From: Sedimentibacter sp. MB35-C1
GTDB lineage: Bacteria; Bacillota; Clostridia; Tissierellales; Sedimentibacteraceae
Assembly (NCBI RefSeq): GCF_030913635.1
Contig: NZ_CP133188.1
Location: 2,666,001 to 2,730,000, forward strand
Direction of reading: 5' to 3'
Length of the DNA: 64,000 bases
Position 1 is the first letter of the stretch, and the number at the start of each line of letters is the position of its first letter. Positions 26,871 through 35,748 of this stretch are shown in pieces. The notes under the pieces are model-generated. The model ran no database searches. It worked only from the letters and a program-made list of their open reading frames with translations, and was not told the DNA's origin. Both the position numbers and the translations under genes were made by a program.

Positions 26871-27409
26871 ATGGATCAGAAGGACGCATTTAATGAAAAT
26901 ATCCAAGAAATAAATTGTTGTGATAAAATAATGTTTCAAGTGAAATTGTTCCATTGCAAGTTGACGATACAGGAAACCTACCCGTAAATGGCACCGTAGA
27001 TATAGCAACAGGTGCTGAAGTAACATTAGCAGCAGGTACTGATATTGATACAGTCTCTACAATTACCAATGACGTCAAAGTCGTTAATGGCACAACGCCA
27101 CTTACAGAAACCACCGTTGGCTTAGGAGCCACTGTAAATTCTGACTCACAAGACGTTTCTCTTGAATCCTCCTATAACTGGTTTATCAAAAACACCGGCA
27201 CGACATCAAGCGATCAAGATATTACCCTAAAGGTAGAGATAAGTCCCGACAACACAACTTGGTTGGAGGACACCGGAACTGTTATAACCGTTCCATTTGA
27301 TACAGCAAAAATGATTACCATAACAAATTTCTTGCAATACGTTCGCTTTGTAATAACAGGCGGTGCCGCTGAAACAACAGTTATATCATGCTTCCAGGCT
27401 CAGCATTAA
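26871..27409 (+). pseudogene. DUF6385-like gene with a frameshift after codon 20
   Basis: The ATG at 26871 follows AAGGA and encodes MDQKDAFNENIQEINCCDK, then the frame is lost at the run GATAAAATAATG (about 26921-26932). One extra A restores a fused frame that continues NNVSSEIVPLQVDDTGN to the stop at 27409. The body (NWFIKNTGTTSSDQDITLKV, PDNTTWLEDTG, FLQYVRFVITGG, CFQAQH) resembles Clostridial DUF6385 proteins of unknown function, about 178 residues when repaired. It may be a recent pseudogene, a sequencing error or a -1 slip at the A run. Without the shift, translation could begin only at a TTG. Confidence 0.65.
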
Positions 27410-27426
27410 TTAAATAAATATAAAAT

Positions 27427-27450
27427 GGACGAGATATACATTATCCGTCC
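27427..27450 (+). terminator. Weak terminator of the DUF6385-like gene
   Basis: GGACG-GATA paired with TATC-CGTCC, one bulged A, followed by CTTT. Confidence 0.4.
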
Positions 27451-27535
27451 CTTTAAACTACTTCAGTACTCCTAAATGCTTCAGGGCAGAGCACTTGATG
27501 ACAGTGCCCCCGTCCTCTAGACATTATCAGTGGCT

Positions 27536-27682
27536 TCATTTACTTATAGATTCTTCTTTTTTTATTTGCAATAATTTCTTTATATTAGAATTAATTTTAA
27601 AAGTTATAGCAATTAAGAATAATAATAAAATTGATATAAATAGCATTAAGATAATATATACGCTATACACAGGTAAAAACAT
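27536..27682 (-). CDS. 48-residue single-span membrane protein
   Basis: Not recognised. ATG at 27682 follows TAGGAG at good spacing; the frame runs 48 codons to TGA. A hydrophobic N-terminal half (VYIILMLFISILLLFLIAI, residues 8-26) is followed by a Lys-rich tail ending KKEESISK. The start signal and topology support it better than the overlapping plus-strand frame at 27495-27737, which has no ribosome site. Confidence 0.55.
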   Translation of the reverse strand: MFLPVYSVYIILMLFISILLLFLIAITFKINSNIKKLLQIKKEESISK

Positions 27683-27824
27683 ACAATTTCATCTCCTAAA
27701 TTTAATAATTATTTCATTGAAATCTTTTTCCCAATAGACATTTACTATTAATAATGGTAAAACACCACTGGAATGTCCGTCCCTATGGCTCGTCACTTGG
27801 AATCTATGTTTATTTTTTGCTATT

Positions 27825-28049
27825 TTAAATTTTTCTAATATGAATAATTGTTAGAATTAACAATACTGTATTTATTGCTGTTACTGCGGGAGAGCAATCT
27901 ATATTTTCAAAAAACATCTGCCTTCCTGAAAAATATAACATTAATACTTCCGAACATAAAAGTAAGTATAGGAACATTTTAATATCATTAAAAGCATTTT
28001 TATTTATTTCTATGTCATCTTTGTTGTTTTTATCGTTTTCATTGCTCAT
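27825..28049 (-). CDS. Small two-span membrane protein, unknown
   Basis: 74 residues. A polar Asn/Asp/Lys-rich start (MSNENDKNNKDDIEINKN) is followed by two hydrophobic segments (about 24-39 and 53-71) with a Cys near the second. The frame can be extended to 28136, but AAGGGGG sits eight bases before the ATG at 28049, which fixes the start. It lies 90 bases downstream of the second DUF2812-like gene on the same strand and may share its transcript. Confidence 0.6.
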   Translation of the reverse strand: MSNENDKNNKDDIEINKNAFNDIKMFLYLLLCSEVLMLYFSGRQMFFENIDCSPAVTAINTVLLILTIIHIRKI

Positions 28050-28139
28050 AATAAAATCCCCCTTATTAATAGTGTGATATCCTATGTATTTATTGTTTTG
28101 AATCTCATTTATTAATAATACCCTACTCCATATCATTCC

Positions 28140-29321
28140 TTAGTTTGGGGCTGCCATTGAAAAATGATGGACTGAATCAAGCAGACTGCCTGAGCCGTAG
28201 TACATTGCGGTTATAACAATATTTCCCGATCTGAGCACAATGTCTTCTATTTCTCCGTTCAAAAAATACGAAGCACTGTCAAAGCCGTCAACATATATGG
28301 AAGTCATTTCTCCTGAACTTAAATTTCTGCAAAGCTCTTCTTCATAATAAACTGCTAAATTTGTATTTCTCATTTCATAATAATTAACATTGTATCCAAA
28401 CGGCTCCTCATAAACATCAGGTATGTCTTGCACTTCGCGCCAGTACTGCCTGACATATAATATTGTGGGAGCCACATAGCGGCTTTTTTCTGTTACCGAG
28501 TAATTAGTTCCTATATCTGAGCTACATTTTTCTCTAATTGCCTCCGCTGTATACCACTCATCAGGAGAAATTTGCTCCATAAGAGGAAGTTTTCTGTTGA
28601 GCGTATATTTGTCCAACGGAATGGTCTGAATTCGATTTACTTTCCCATATTGCACTATAATAATAATAAAACTTATAGTAATTATTGCAATCAGACACCA
28701 TTCAAATATTCTGTGAGTCTTTACAACAGGCTGCTTCCTGCGCTCCATAAGCAATTTGATTCTTTTCTTCCTCTTAATATATGCGACAACATACAGCAAT
28801 CCCAATATCACGGCACATATAGATCCAGTCAGTATTCCCATCGGCAGCAAATCATCATAATAAATAAGCGTTTTTATAAAGCCACCTGAAATAAAACTCA
28901 GTTTAATGAAAAGCATAAACACTAAAACAGGAAACAAAAAGGATGGTATTACTCCATATCTATATCTCAATATTTGTTTTCTAAGTGCAGCTTCCATGCA
29001 CGCAGAATCAATATCCGGCTTATCTGCATCATTATTATCTTCTGAAATAAAAATGTCAAAATATAGCGAAAGTTTACCTACATACTTCCATCCGGGTATA
29101 TCGCAGCATTCATCATCCGTGTGGGGATGAATGCAATAGTTTGCTTTACCGGTTGACGATTCTTCAAAACCAAAAAATCTCCCTTTAATATGTGTTAGCT
29201 TAAATCCCCGTTCAGCCTTCAACTCCAACCAGCCTTCTATAGCTCCTATTTCAGCTTCATCATATGGGAGAAAAAAATATTTGTAATCAGATATAGCAAA
29301 CCCCTCCTGAATAATTTTCAA
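28140..29321 (-). CDS. DUF2812-like membrane protein
   Basis: About 393 residues. N-terminal soluble domain (YFFLPYDEAEIGAIEGWLE ... GFKLTHIKGRFFGFEE) like DUF2812, then four hydrophobic segments between about 128 and 235 and a C-terminal extracytoplasmic domain of about 160 residues. The architecture parallels the DUF2812 gene at 24970. The start is uncertain: the frame opens with a TTG at 29321 lacking a ribosome site, while CAGGAGGGG lies just inside it and is followed six bases later by an ATA codon (29294), an unusual start. No ATG or GTG fits. Confidence 0.7.
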   Translation of the reverse strand: MKIIQEGFAISDYKYFFLPYDEAEIGAIEGWLELKAERGFKLTHIKGRFFGFEESSTGKANYCIHPHTDDECCDIPGWKYVGKLSLYFDIFISEDNNDADKPDIDSACMEAALRKQILRYRYGVIPSFLFPVLVFMLFIKLSFISGGFIKTLIYYDDLLPMGILTGSICAVILGLLYVVAYIKRKKRIKLLMERRKQPVVKTHRIFEWCLIAIITISFIIIIVQYGKVNRIQTIPLDKYTLNRKLPLMEQISPDEWYTAEAIREKCSSDIGTNYSVTEKSRYVAPTILYVRQYWREVQDIPDVYEEPFGYNVNYYEMRNTNLAVYYEEELCRNLSSGEMTSIYVDGFDSASYFLNGEIEDIVLRSGNIVITAMYYGSGSLLDSVHHFSMAAPN

Positions 29322-29500
29322 AATAAATTATGTAGCCAGATAATACATCCAATTATTTGTCTATTATATAGTACTTCTGAGATACTTTATTTTCTCCGAA
29401 ATGCAAATGATTTCCTGTTATAAACAATATACATATAATATAATTTATTATTGCAAATATCTAATACCTGCCAAGGCTTTAAAGGGTTACTGACAACACG

Positions 29501-29535
29501 AAAAAAATGCCGGCAGCCATTAAAATAACCGGCAT
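29501..29535 (-). terminator. Terminator of the gene at 29594
   Basis: ATGCCGG/CCGGCAT stem followed by seven T on the minus strand. Confidence 0.75.
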
Positions 29536-29593
29536 CGTTTCCTTGATGCCATATATATTTTTGCGCAATCTGCCGTCTCCAGACGATACCGTT

Positions 29594-30100
29594 TTAACTA
29601 TCTGTGCTATACTCCATTTTAGATGTGACAAACAGATATTCAGCAAACGCATATACGGTTGTGAATATGGCAGAAACCATGTATAAGAAGAAGTTATGTA
29701 GTAGTGATCTTAATGCGCTGCCGTGCTCTCCAAACTTGTTTAGCAAATCAGAAACAAATATCGGCACACCACCATTATTTTTATCTAAAATGTATCCAAT
29801 CAAAAGAAAGCAAAACACAGACAGGAGCCGAGCAGCCAATCTGTAAGCAGAAGCTTTTGAAGCCACATTTCGTGAATCAAAACGGAAATTACCTCGGTGC
29901 ATTAAAAAACAACAACAGAAAGCACTAAGTATAGGTATTAAGAAATACGGAACAACAAGCAAAAACCACCCTATGCGCGTCCATGGAATGAAAACCAAAT
30001 ATATGTAAAATATGGGTATGAATAAAATATTCTGACACATTGATGTAAAGAAAGCAAGGAATAATCTTCGCACCAAATAATCCATATTACGTTTCTTCAT
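29594..30100 (-). CDS. Membrane protein, unknown
   Basis: 168 residues, about four hydrophobic segments (17-40, 42-65, 90-107, 132-155), basic N-terminus MKKRNMDYLVRRLF. I do not recognise the family. ATG with AAAGGAGAAACATC upstream and a terminator downstream, so it is its own unit. A promoter-like pair lies about 290 bases upstream, with an acetyltransferase remnant between. Confidence 0.6.
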   Translation of the reverse strand: MKKRNMDYLVRRLFLAFFTSMCQNILFIPIFYIYLVFIPWTRIGWFLLVVPYFLIPILSAFCCCFLMHRGNFRFDSRNVASKASAYRLAARLLSVFCFLLIGYILDKNNGGVPIFVSDLLNKFGEHGSALRSLLHNFFLYMVSAIFTTVYAFAEYLFVTSKMEYSTDS

Positions 30101-30208
30101 GATGTTTCTCCTTTCCTATTTACTACATTTTATGCTTACACTTCCTGTACAACAACTGCTCCCTTATTGCTAAAATCGTCTTGCCTCAGGGTGCACTCAT
30201 CATGAGTA

Positions 30209-30340
30209 TCATAGTGCTATTTGATAAATGTCCACCAATGCCCCTTCGTGCTCAAAACTCCTTTCATATATTCCACCGTTCTTGATGATTGTTTTTATGG
30301 AAGGAGTATTACCTTGTTCTACCGACAAATCCCCTAGCTT
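30209..30340 (-). pseudogene. GNAT acetyltransferase C-terminal remnant
   Basis: A minus-strand frame ends in GNTPSIKTIIKNGGIYERSF and VDIYQIAL. The pattern NxPSIKxIxKNGG followed by a short C-terminal strand is the usual end of one GNAT subgroup (acetyl-CoA motif B and last strand). The upstream acetyltransferase domain is missing, so this is a decayed fragment. It sits in the leader of the membrane protein gene at 29594. Confidence 0.5.
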
Positions 30341-30383
30341 TTTATTCTTACTGTCCTTGGAATAAGAATCGTCTCTTTGGTAA

Positions 30384-30412
30384 TTTATACCACACAAGAT
30401 CTCGCATGTCAA
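30384..30412 (-). promoter_or_regulatory. Sigma-A-like promoter
   Basis: TTGACA (30412-30407), 17-base spacer, TATAAA (30389-30384) on the minus strand. It could drive the membrane protein gene at 30100 through the remnant. Confidence 0.55.
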
Positions 30413-30497
30413 TACTCATCGCTATTCTTACAGCCAATTTTATCTGATATCTGATCAGAAATTATTAATGACAACAACTAAGTATCCTTGATACACC

Positions 30498-30534
30498 AAC
30501 AAAACCATTGAATATCAGTTTCAATGGTTTTGTT
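30498..30534 (-). terminator. Terminator of udp
   Basis: Perfect 15-base stem AACAAAACCATTGAA/TTCAATGGTTTTGTT about 40 bases past the stop. Confidence 0.75.
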
Positions 30535-30572
30535 ATCTACTAAATTATTTTAATTTTTTATACTCTAATACC

Positions 30573-31349
30573 CTATTGCATATTGTCTTCTTTTATGAGT
30601 ATTCTAATTGCTTCTACTGCTGCTTTTATTGCGGCCTCGGTGTCATGCTCCTGTGGATCGTCTAATCCTAATTTTCTTCTTTCCTGGTTTGCTACTACAT
30701 TTAATATTGATCCGACGCGAACCCTTCTGAAAGCTCCTACGATAAAAAGCGCTGCTGATTCCATTTCTGAAGCTAATGCTCCTAATCTAAGCCATGCCTC
30801 CCATTTATTCATAAGGTCATAGCTTACGGGCTTGATTTCAGGTGAGTGCTGTCCGTAAAATGAATCCTTGCACTGGACTATGCCCACATGATATTTTTTC
30901 TTTAAATTTTCCGAAGCTTTTACTAATGCGTTCAGTACTTTGTAATCAGCCACCGCCGGGAACTCCATAGGGGCATACTCTCTGCTCGTTCCCTCCATAC
31001 GGATAGCTCCGGAAGCAATAACCAGATCGCCTCCCATTACATTTACGTCCATGCCTCCACTGGTACCTACACGTATAAATGTGTCTGCTCCTATATTTGC
31101 TAATTCTTCTAAAGCAATAGCTGCAGACGGTCCGCCTATGCCTGTTGATGTAACGCTTACCTTAACACCGTCTAAATATCCCGTATATGTAACATATTCT
31201 CTATGATCTGCAACTAGGACAGGATTATCAAGGTGTTTTGCAATTTTTTCGCACCTTTTGGGGTCTCCCGGCAATATAACATACCTGCCTACATCGCCCT
31301 CCTTCATATTAATGTGGTATTGAACATCTTTTGAATATACAGTGCTCAT
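30573..31349 (-). CDS. udp: Uridine phosphorylase-type nucleoside phosphorylase
   Basis: 258 residues, of the NP-I family. Phosphate and ribose sites are visible in [28 protein letters not shown] and the Udp signature [19 protein letters not shown] carries the conserved Glu-Met-Glu of the nucleoside pocket. It splits uridine to uracil and ribose-1-phosphate in pyrimidine salvage. ATG with AAGGAGG. Single gene with a terminator. Specificity for uridine over purines is by resemblance. Confidence 0.87.
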   Translation of the reverse strand: MSTVYSKDVQYHINMKEGDVGRYVILPGDPKRCEKIAKHLDNPVLVADHREYVTYTGYLDGVKVSVTSTGIGGPSAAIALEELANIGADTFIRVGTSGGMDVNVMGGDLVIASGAIRMEGTSREYAPMEFPAVADYKVLNALVKASENLKKKYHVGIVQCKDSFYGQHSPEIKPVSYDLMNKWEAWLRLGALASEMESAALFIVGAFRRVRVGSILNVVANQERRKLGLDDPQEHDTEAAIKAAVEAIRILIKEDNMQ

Positions 31350-31517
31350 ATGTCCTCCTTGTGTTATAATTTTTATTATAATTTCTTATATGCTTCTATG
31401 AGCATTTTTATTTCTTTTCTATCTAGGTTTGCTTTGCTTCTCTTGAATTTCGAGTAAAATATTCCCCCATATTTACTATTATACCCTTTATGTTAGTCAC
31501 AAACAAATATTTACATA

Positions 31518-31555
31518 AAAATTGTCATCCTTCGTTACCGGAGGATGACAATTTG
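31518..31555 (-). terminator. Terminator of thrS
   Basis: AAATTGTCATCCT/AGGATGACAATTT hairpin with TTTTTA on the minus strand. Confidence 0.8.
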
Positions 31556-31577
31556 CTTATGCTCGGGTTGTTAATGA

Positions 31578-33503
31578 TTATATAGACTGTGGTGAGTCGT
31601 TTTCTCTTGTGCTTATCTTGTTTAAAATAATGCTGCTTATTTCTTCAATGCTCATGCTTCCGATGTCACCTTTTTGTCTTTCTCTCACTGATACAGCTCC
31701 GCTTTCAGCTTCTTTCTCACCTACAATAAACATGTATGGAACCTTGCTTAACTGCGCTTCTCTTATTTTGTAGCCGATTTTCTCCGCTCTTGTATCAATC
31801 TCAACCTTAATATTTGATGCCTCTAGCTGCTCTTTTACCTTCCCTGCATATTCAATAAATTTATCGGATATTGGAAGTATTTTAACCTGTACAGGTGCCA
31901 GCCAAGTTGGGAAAGCTCCTGCATATTGTTCAATAAGAATTCCAAAGAATCTTTCAATACTTCCGAATGCTGTTCTGTGAATCATTATCGGTCTGTGCTT
32001 CTGTCCATCTGCTCCTACATATTCCATTTCAAATCTCTGTGGAAGCTGATAATCAAGCTGGATTGTTCCGCACTGCCATGTTCTGCCTATGCAGTCAGTG
32101 AGGTGGAAGTCAATTTTAGGTCCGTAGAACGCGCCGTCTCCTTCGTTTACTACATAATCAAGTTCTAATTCTTCAAGTGCTGCTTTTAATGATGCTTCTG
32201 CAAGATCCCAGTCCTTAATTTCCCCAAGGAATTTTTCAGGCCTTGTTGAAAGCTCTAAGTTATATGAGAATCCAAATTGTTTGTATATTTCATCGATTAA
32301 TTTAATAACACCCTTAATTTCATCCTTTATTTGCTCAGGCAATATAAACAAATGGGCATCGTCCTGCGTAAATGCTCTTACACGCATCAGTCCGTGAAGT
32401 GCGCCAGATAACTCATGTCTGTGTACTCTTCCTGCTTCTGCAACTCTCATTGGAAAATCTTTGTATGAGTGCATAGCATTTTTATATACCAGAATTCCTC
32501 CTGGACAGTTCATAGGCTTAATTGCGAAATCCTGTTCATCAATTACAGTTGTATACATATTTTCTCTGTAATTGTACCAGTGACCTGATACCTCCCAGAG
32601 ATGTTTGTTAAGCATCAGCGGAGTTTCTATTTCAACATAGCCTGCCTTTCTGTGCATTTCTCTCCAGTATTTCATCAATTCGTTTTTAACTTCTACGCCC
32701 TTTGGAAGGAAAAATGGAAATCCAGGACCTTCTTCTGACATGAAGAACAAATCAAGCTCTTTTCCTAGTTTTCTGTGATCACGCTTCTTAGCTTCCTCCA
32801 TCATCTTGATGTATTCTTCTAAGTCTTTTGCTTTTTCAAATGATATTCCATAAATTCTCTGAAGCATTTTATTGTTTTCGTTTCCTCTCCAATATGCTCC
32901 TGCAATGCTTAAAAGCTTCATAGCCTTTGGCTTCTTTGTGGACGAAAGATGAGGACCTGCGCACAAATCAACAAAATCTCCCTGTTTGTAGAAAGAAATA
33001 ACTGCATCTTCAGGCAAATCGTTTATTAGCTCAACCTTATATGGCTCCTGTTTTTCTTCCATAAACTTTAAAGCTTCTGCTCTCGGAAGTTCAAATTTTT
33101 CCAGTTCAAGCCCTTCCTTAACTATTTTCTTCATTTCCGCTTCAATTTTAGCAAAATCCTCCTGAACCAGCCTGTAGTCCAGATCTATATCATAATAGAA
33201 CCCGTTATCTATAGCAGGACCGATTGCTAATTTTGCTTCAGGCCACAGTCTTTTAATTGCCTGTGCCAATATATGTGACGATGTATGCCAAAATACATGT
33301 TTACCTTCTTTATCTTCAAATTTAAGGAACATAATGCTTCCATCTTCATTTATTTCTTCTTTTAAGCCGATCGTAGTACCATTGTATACGGCTCCTACCA
33401 CATTTCTTGCAAGTCCCTCGCTTATGCTCTTAGCAACGTCATAAGCCAAAATTCCATTTTCATATTCTCTGACACTGTTATCAGGCAATGTTAATTTTAT
33501 CAT
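31578..33503 (-). CDS. thrS: Threonyl-tRNA synthetase
   Basis: 641 residues in the usual order: TGS domain (1-60), second additional editing domain with HTSSHILAQA and YCxGPH-like DLCAGPHL, class II catalytic core (motif 2 MRVAEAGRVHRHELSG, zinc ligands in MNCPGG, motif 3 region), and anticodon-binding domain. Charges tRNA-Thr. The longest frame starts at 33509, but GGAGG is seven bases before the second ATG (33503), which I prefer. It is preceded by a Thr T-box. Confidence 0.95.
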   Translation of the reverse strand: MIKLTLPDNSVREYENGILAYDVAKSISEGLARNVVGAVYNGTTIGLKEEINEDGSIMFLKFEDKEGKHVFWHTSSHILAQAIKRLWPEAKLAIGPAIDNGFYYDIDLDYRLVQEDFAKIEAEMKKIVKEGLELEKFELPRAEALKFMEEKQEPYKVELINDLPEDAVISFYKQGDFVDLCAGPHLSSTKKPKAMKLLSIAGAYWRGNENNKMLQRIYGISFEKAKDLEEYIKMMEEAKKRDHRKLGKELDLFFMSEEGPGFPFFLPKGVEVKNELMKYWREMHRKAGYVEIETPLMLNKHLWEVSGHWYNYRENMYTTVIDEQDFAIKPMNCPGGILVYKNAMHSYKDFPMRVAEAGRVHRHELSGALHGLMRVRAFTQDDAHLFILPEQIKDEIKGVIKLIDEIYKQFGFSYNLELSTRPEKFLGEIKDWDLAEASLKAALEELELDYVVNEGDGAFYGPKIDFHLTDCIGRTWQCGTIQLDYQLPQRFEMEYVGADGQKHRPIMIHRTAFGSIERFFGILIEQYAGAFPTWLAPVQVKILPISDKFIEYAGKVKEQLEASNIKVEIDTRAEKIGYKIREAQLSKVPYMFIVGEKEAESGAVSVRERQKGDIGSMSIEEISSIILNKISTRENDSPQSI

Positions 33504-33591
33504 ATCCATTCCTCCATTAAATTTTGCAATATTTAATTTTCATTCTATAACCTGTTTCGAACTGATTATTTAGTTCATATAAATAAGAAAT

Positions 33592-33810
33592 AAAAAAAAC
33601 GTCCTTAAACAAATGTTTAAGGACGAATATATCGTGGTTCCACCTCAGTTACTTCTCAACAGATTTAAGGCATCCATACCAAGACCTTACGACTAAGCTT
33701 TCAGTCTTAACTCCGGATTAGTTTTCATACAGTCATACAAAGGAAGCTTCCACCTTTTCTTCCCTCTCTTTATTGCTGTGTCTGCATTACTCGATCCATC
33801 ACAGTTCATT
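33592..33810 (-). promoter_or_regulatory. T-box riboswitch, threonine specific
   Basis: On the minus strand the T-box AGGTGGAACCACG (33645-33633) is followed by a terminator with stem CGTCCTTAAAC/GTTTAAGGACG and eight T. ACT, a Thr codon, lies in GAAAACTAATCC (33722-33720) at the end of stem I and is the probable specifier. Controls thrS through the charging of tRNA-Thr. Confidence 0.9.
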
Positions 33811-33816
33811 TTACCC

Positions 33817-33846
33817 ATTATATTACCCTAAATGAATTTTTGTCAA
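33817..33846 (-). promoter_or_regulatory. thrS promoter
   Basis: TTGACA (33846-33841), 18-base spacer, TATAAT (33822-33817) on the minus strand. Confidence 0.8.
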
Positions 33847-33856
33847 CATATTTTTG

Positions 33857-35521
33857 CTATTTTTTTCTTGATTTCTTTCCGAACCATTTATCTTTATTCT
33901 TTTTATCTCTTGAATTTCTTGACCTTTTTTCTTTTGACAGTTCTACTACTACGTTTTGACCCTTTATTTGTGCTCCATCCATTCTTTTCAAAATACGATT
34001 CTTATGCTCTGAGGCCACATTGAAGAAAGAATAATTTTCAAGAACTTCAATTTCTGCTATATCACTTCCTGGAATGTCACATTCTCCGGCAACTGCCCCC
34101 AGTATATCCCCAGGCCTTATTCCTTGCTTCTTGCCTGCATTTACATGGAATCTTTCTGTATCTCCGATACTTTTTCTTCCGCCCCTTGAGCTTTTTCTGC
34201 GTTCAGGCACAACGTCATTCAAATCTCTTTCCTGGGAGTAATCAAATCTAACCAGCTTCTTTATCATAGCTGCTATAAGTGTTTCAGCATCGTAATCTTG
34301 AGACATTAGTTTTTCTGCCAGTTCTCTGTTTTCTCCAAGATCTTCTTTTTCAATTACTTCAACAATATTTCTGATAAATTTATCTTTCTTAACTTCATTT
34401 ACCTTATCTACAGTAGGAATAGTTCTTTTTCTTATTGATTTTTTAGTATACTTTTCTATATTTTCCAGCTTTCTCATTTCTTTTGCCGTAACAAGAGTAA
34501 ATGATGCTCCTTCCTTACCAGCTCTACCTGTCCTTCCGATTCGGTGTACATAGTAATCTTCCTTAATTGGAACCTCATAGTTTATAACACATTCAACTTC
34601 CTTAATGTCAAGCCCTCTTGCTGCTACATCGGTAGCAATTAAAATTTCTATCAAGCCGTTGTTAAACCTATTCAGTGTGTCTATTCTCTGAGACTGCTTT
34701 ATATCTCCATGAATCTTATCACAATTGTATCCAATTTCTACAAGGCGATCATAGAGTTCATCAACAGATCTCTTTGTATTGCAGAATACAACTGTCAGCT
34801 TTGGTGTATAAGTATCAATAAGTCTTGAAAGAGCTTCTACCTTATCTGAATGTTTAACTAAAAAATAACTTTGCTTAACTTCTTTAGCCGTTATTCCTTC
34901 TCTTAAAACCTTAATCGATACAGGGTTATTCAAAAACTTCTTTATAATATTCTTCATTACATCTGGTATCGTAGCCGAAAACAGTGATGTTTGAACCTTA
35001 TGGTCAATTTTACCCAATATGAGCTCTATGTCCTCTCTAAAGCCCATTTTAAGCATTTCATCAGCTTCATCCAAAACAGCCATTGTAAGTTCACCTAATT
35101 TTATAACGCGTCTATCTATAAGGTCTATGATTCTTCCTGGTGTGCCAACAATTATCTGTGCTCCGCCTTTAAGCTTGTTTATTTGATCGCGTATGTCTGC
35201 TCCGCCGTATACGGTAACTGTTTTAATACCGTCCATATATTTTCCGTACTTTCTGAATTCATTTGCAACTTGAACTGCCAGTTCTCTTGTTGGCAGCAGC
35301 ACTATCGCCTGAGGCATTCTTATGTTTTTATCTATCTTTTCAAGTATTGGTATCCCAAACGCTGCAGTCTTACCAGTACCCGTATTTGACTGTCCGACTA
35401 TATCCTTTCCGTCCAAAATAACAGGTATTGCCTCTTGCTGAATCTGGGTGCATTCTTCAAATCCCATTTCATCCAAGGCTCTTTGAATGTTGTCATTCAA
35501 AATAACATTTTCAATTTTCAT
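33857..35521 (-). CDS. DEAD-box RNA helicase with DbpA-type RNA-binding domain
   Basis: 554 residues. All core motifs are visible: Q motif (GFEECTQIQQEAIP), AxxGxGKT as SNTGTGKTAA, PTRELA, DEAD, SAT, and HRIGRTGRAG. After about residue 375 comes a linker and a DbpA-like RNA-binding domain (FHVNAGKKQGIRPGDILGAV), then a Lys/Arg-rich tail. Such enzymes remodel rRNA in 50S assembly or act in the degradosome. The first ATG (35533) is too close to GAGG; the ATG at 35521 is preferred. Single gene upstream of thrS. Confidence 0.92.
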   Translation of the reverse strand: MKIENVILNDNIQRALDEMGFEECTQIQQEAIPVILDGKDIVGQSNTGTGKTAAFGIPILEKIDKNIRMPQAIVLLPTRELAVQVANEFRKYGKYMDGIKTVTVYGGADIRDQINKLKGGAQIIVGTPGRIIDLIDRRVIKLGELTMAVLDEADEMLKMGFREDIELILGKIDHKVQTSLFSATIPDVMKNIIKKFLNNPVSIKVLREGITAKEVKQSYFLVKHSDKVEALSRLIDTYTPKLTVVFCNTKRSVDELYDRLVEIGYNCDKIHGDIKQSQRIDTLNRFNNGLIEILIATDVAARGLDIKEVECVINYEVPIKEDYYVHRIGRTGRAGKEGASFTLVTAKEMRKLENIEKYTKKSIRKRTIPTVDKVNEVKKDKFIRNIVEVIEKEDLGENRELAEKLMSQDYDAETLIAAMIKKLVRFDYSQERDLNDVVPERRKSSRGGRKSIGDTERFHVNAGKKQGIRPGDILGAVAGECDIPGSDIAEIEVLENYSFFNVASEHKNRILKRMDGAQIKGQNVVVELSKEKRSRNSRDKKNKDKWFGKKSRKK

Positions 35522-35748
35522 TAATTTTATCATCCTCGTTCTATTTTTAGTAACTCCTCATTATACAATGCATACCTAATAATTACAAATAATTTTTGTA
35601 AATTTTTATTAATATTATTATTTTATATATATTTTCCTTATCTCATAAATTATTTTTAACTACTTACATTGTTTTATTCTCTTTTCAGATGTTTTAAACT
35701 ATATATTTTTATGGTATTATATTGTAAAAACTATAGCGGAGAAAATAA

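Noticed and set aside
27495-27737. Plus-strand ORF of 80 codons
   Set aside because: No ribosome site and no plausible protein pattern; the opposite strand holds a better small gene (27536-27682).
30260-30310. 16-codon peptide MKGVLSTKGHWWTFIK as a tryptophan leader
   Set aside because: Two Trp codons and a weak ribosome site, but no attenuator hairpins and the downstream gene is not a trp gene; it overlaps the GNAT remnant in another frame.
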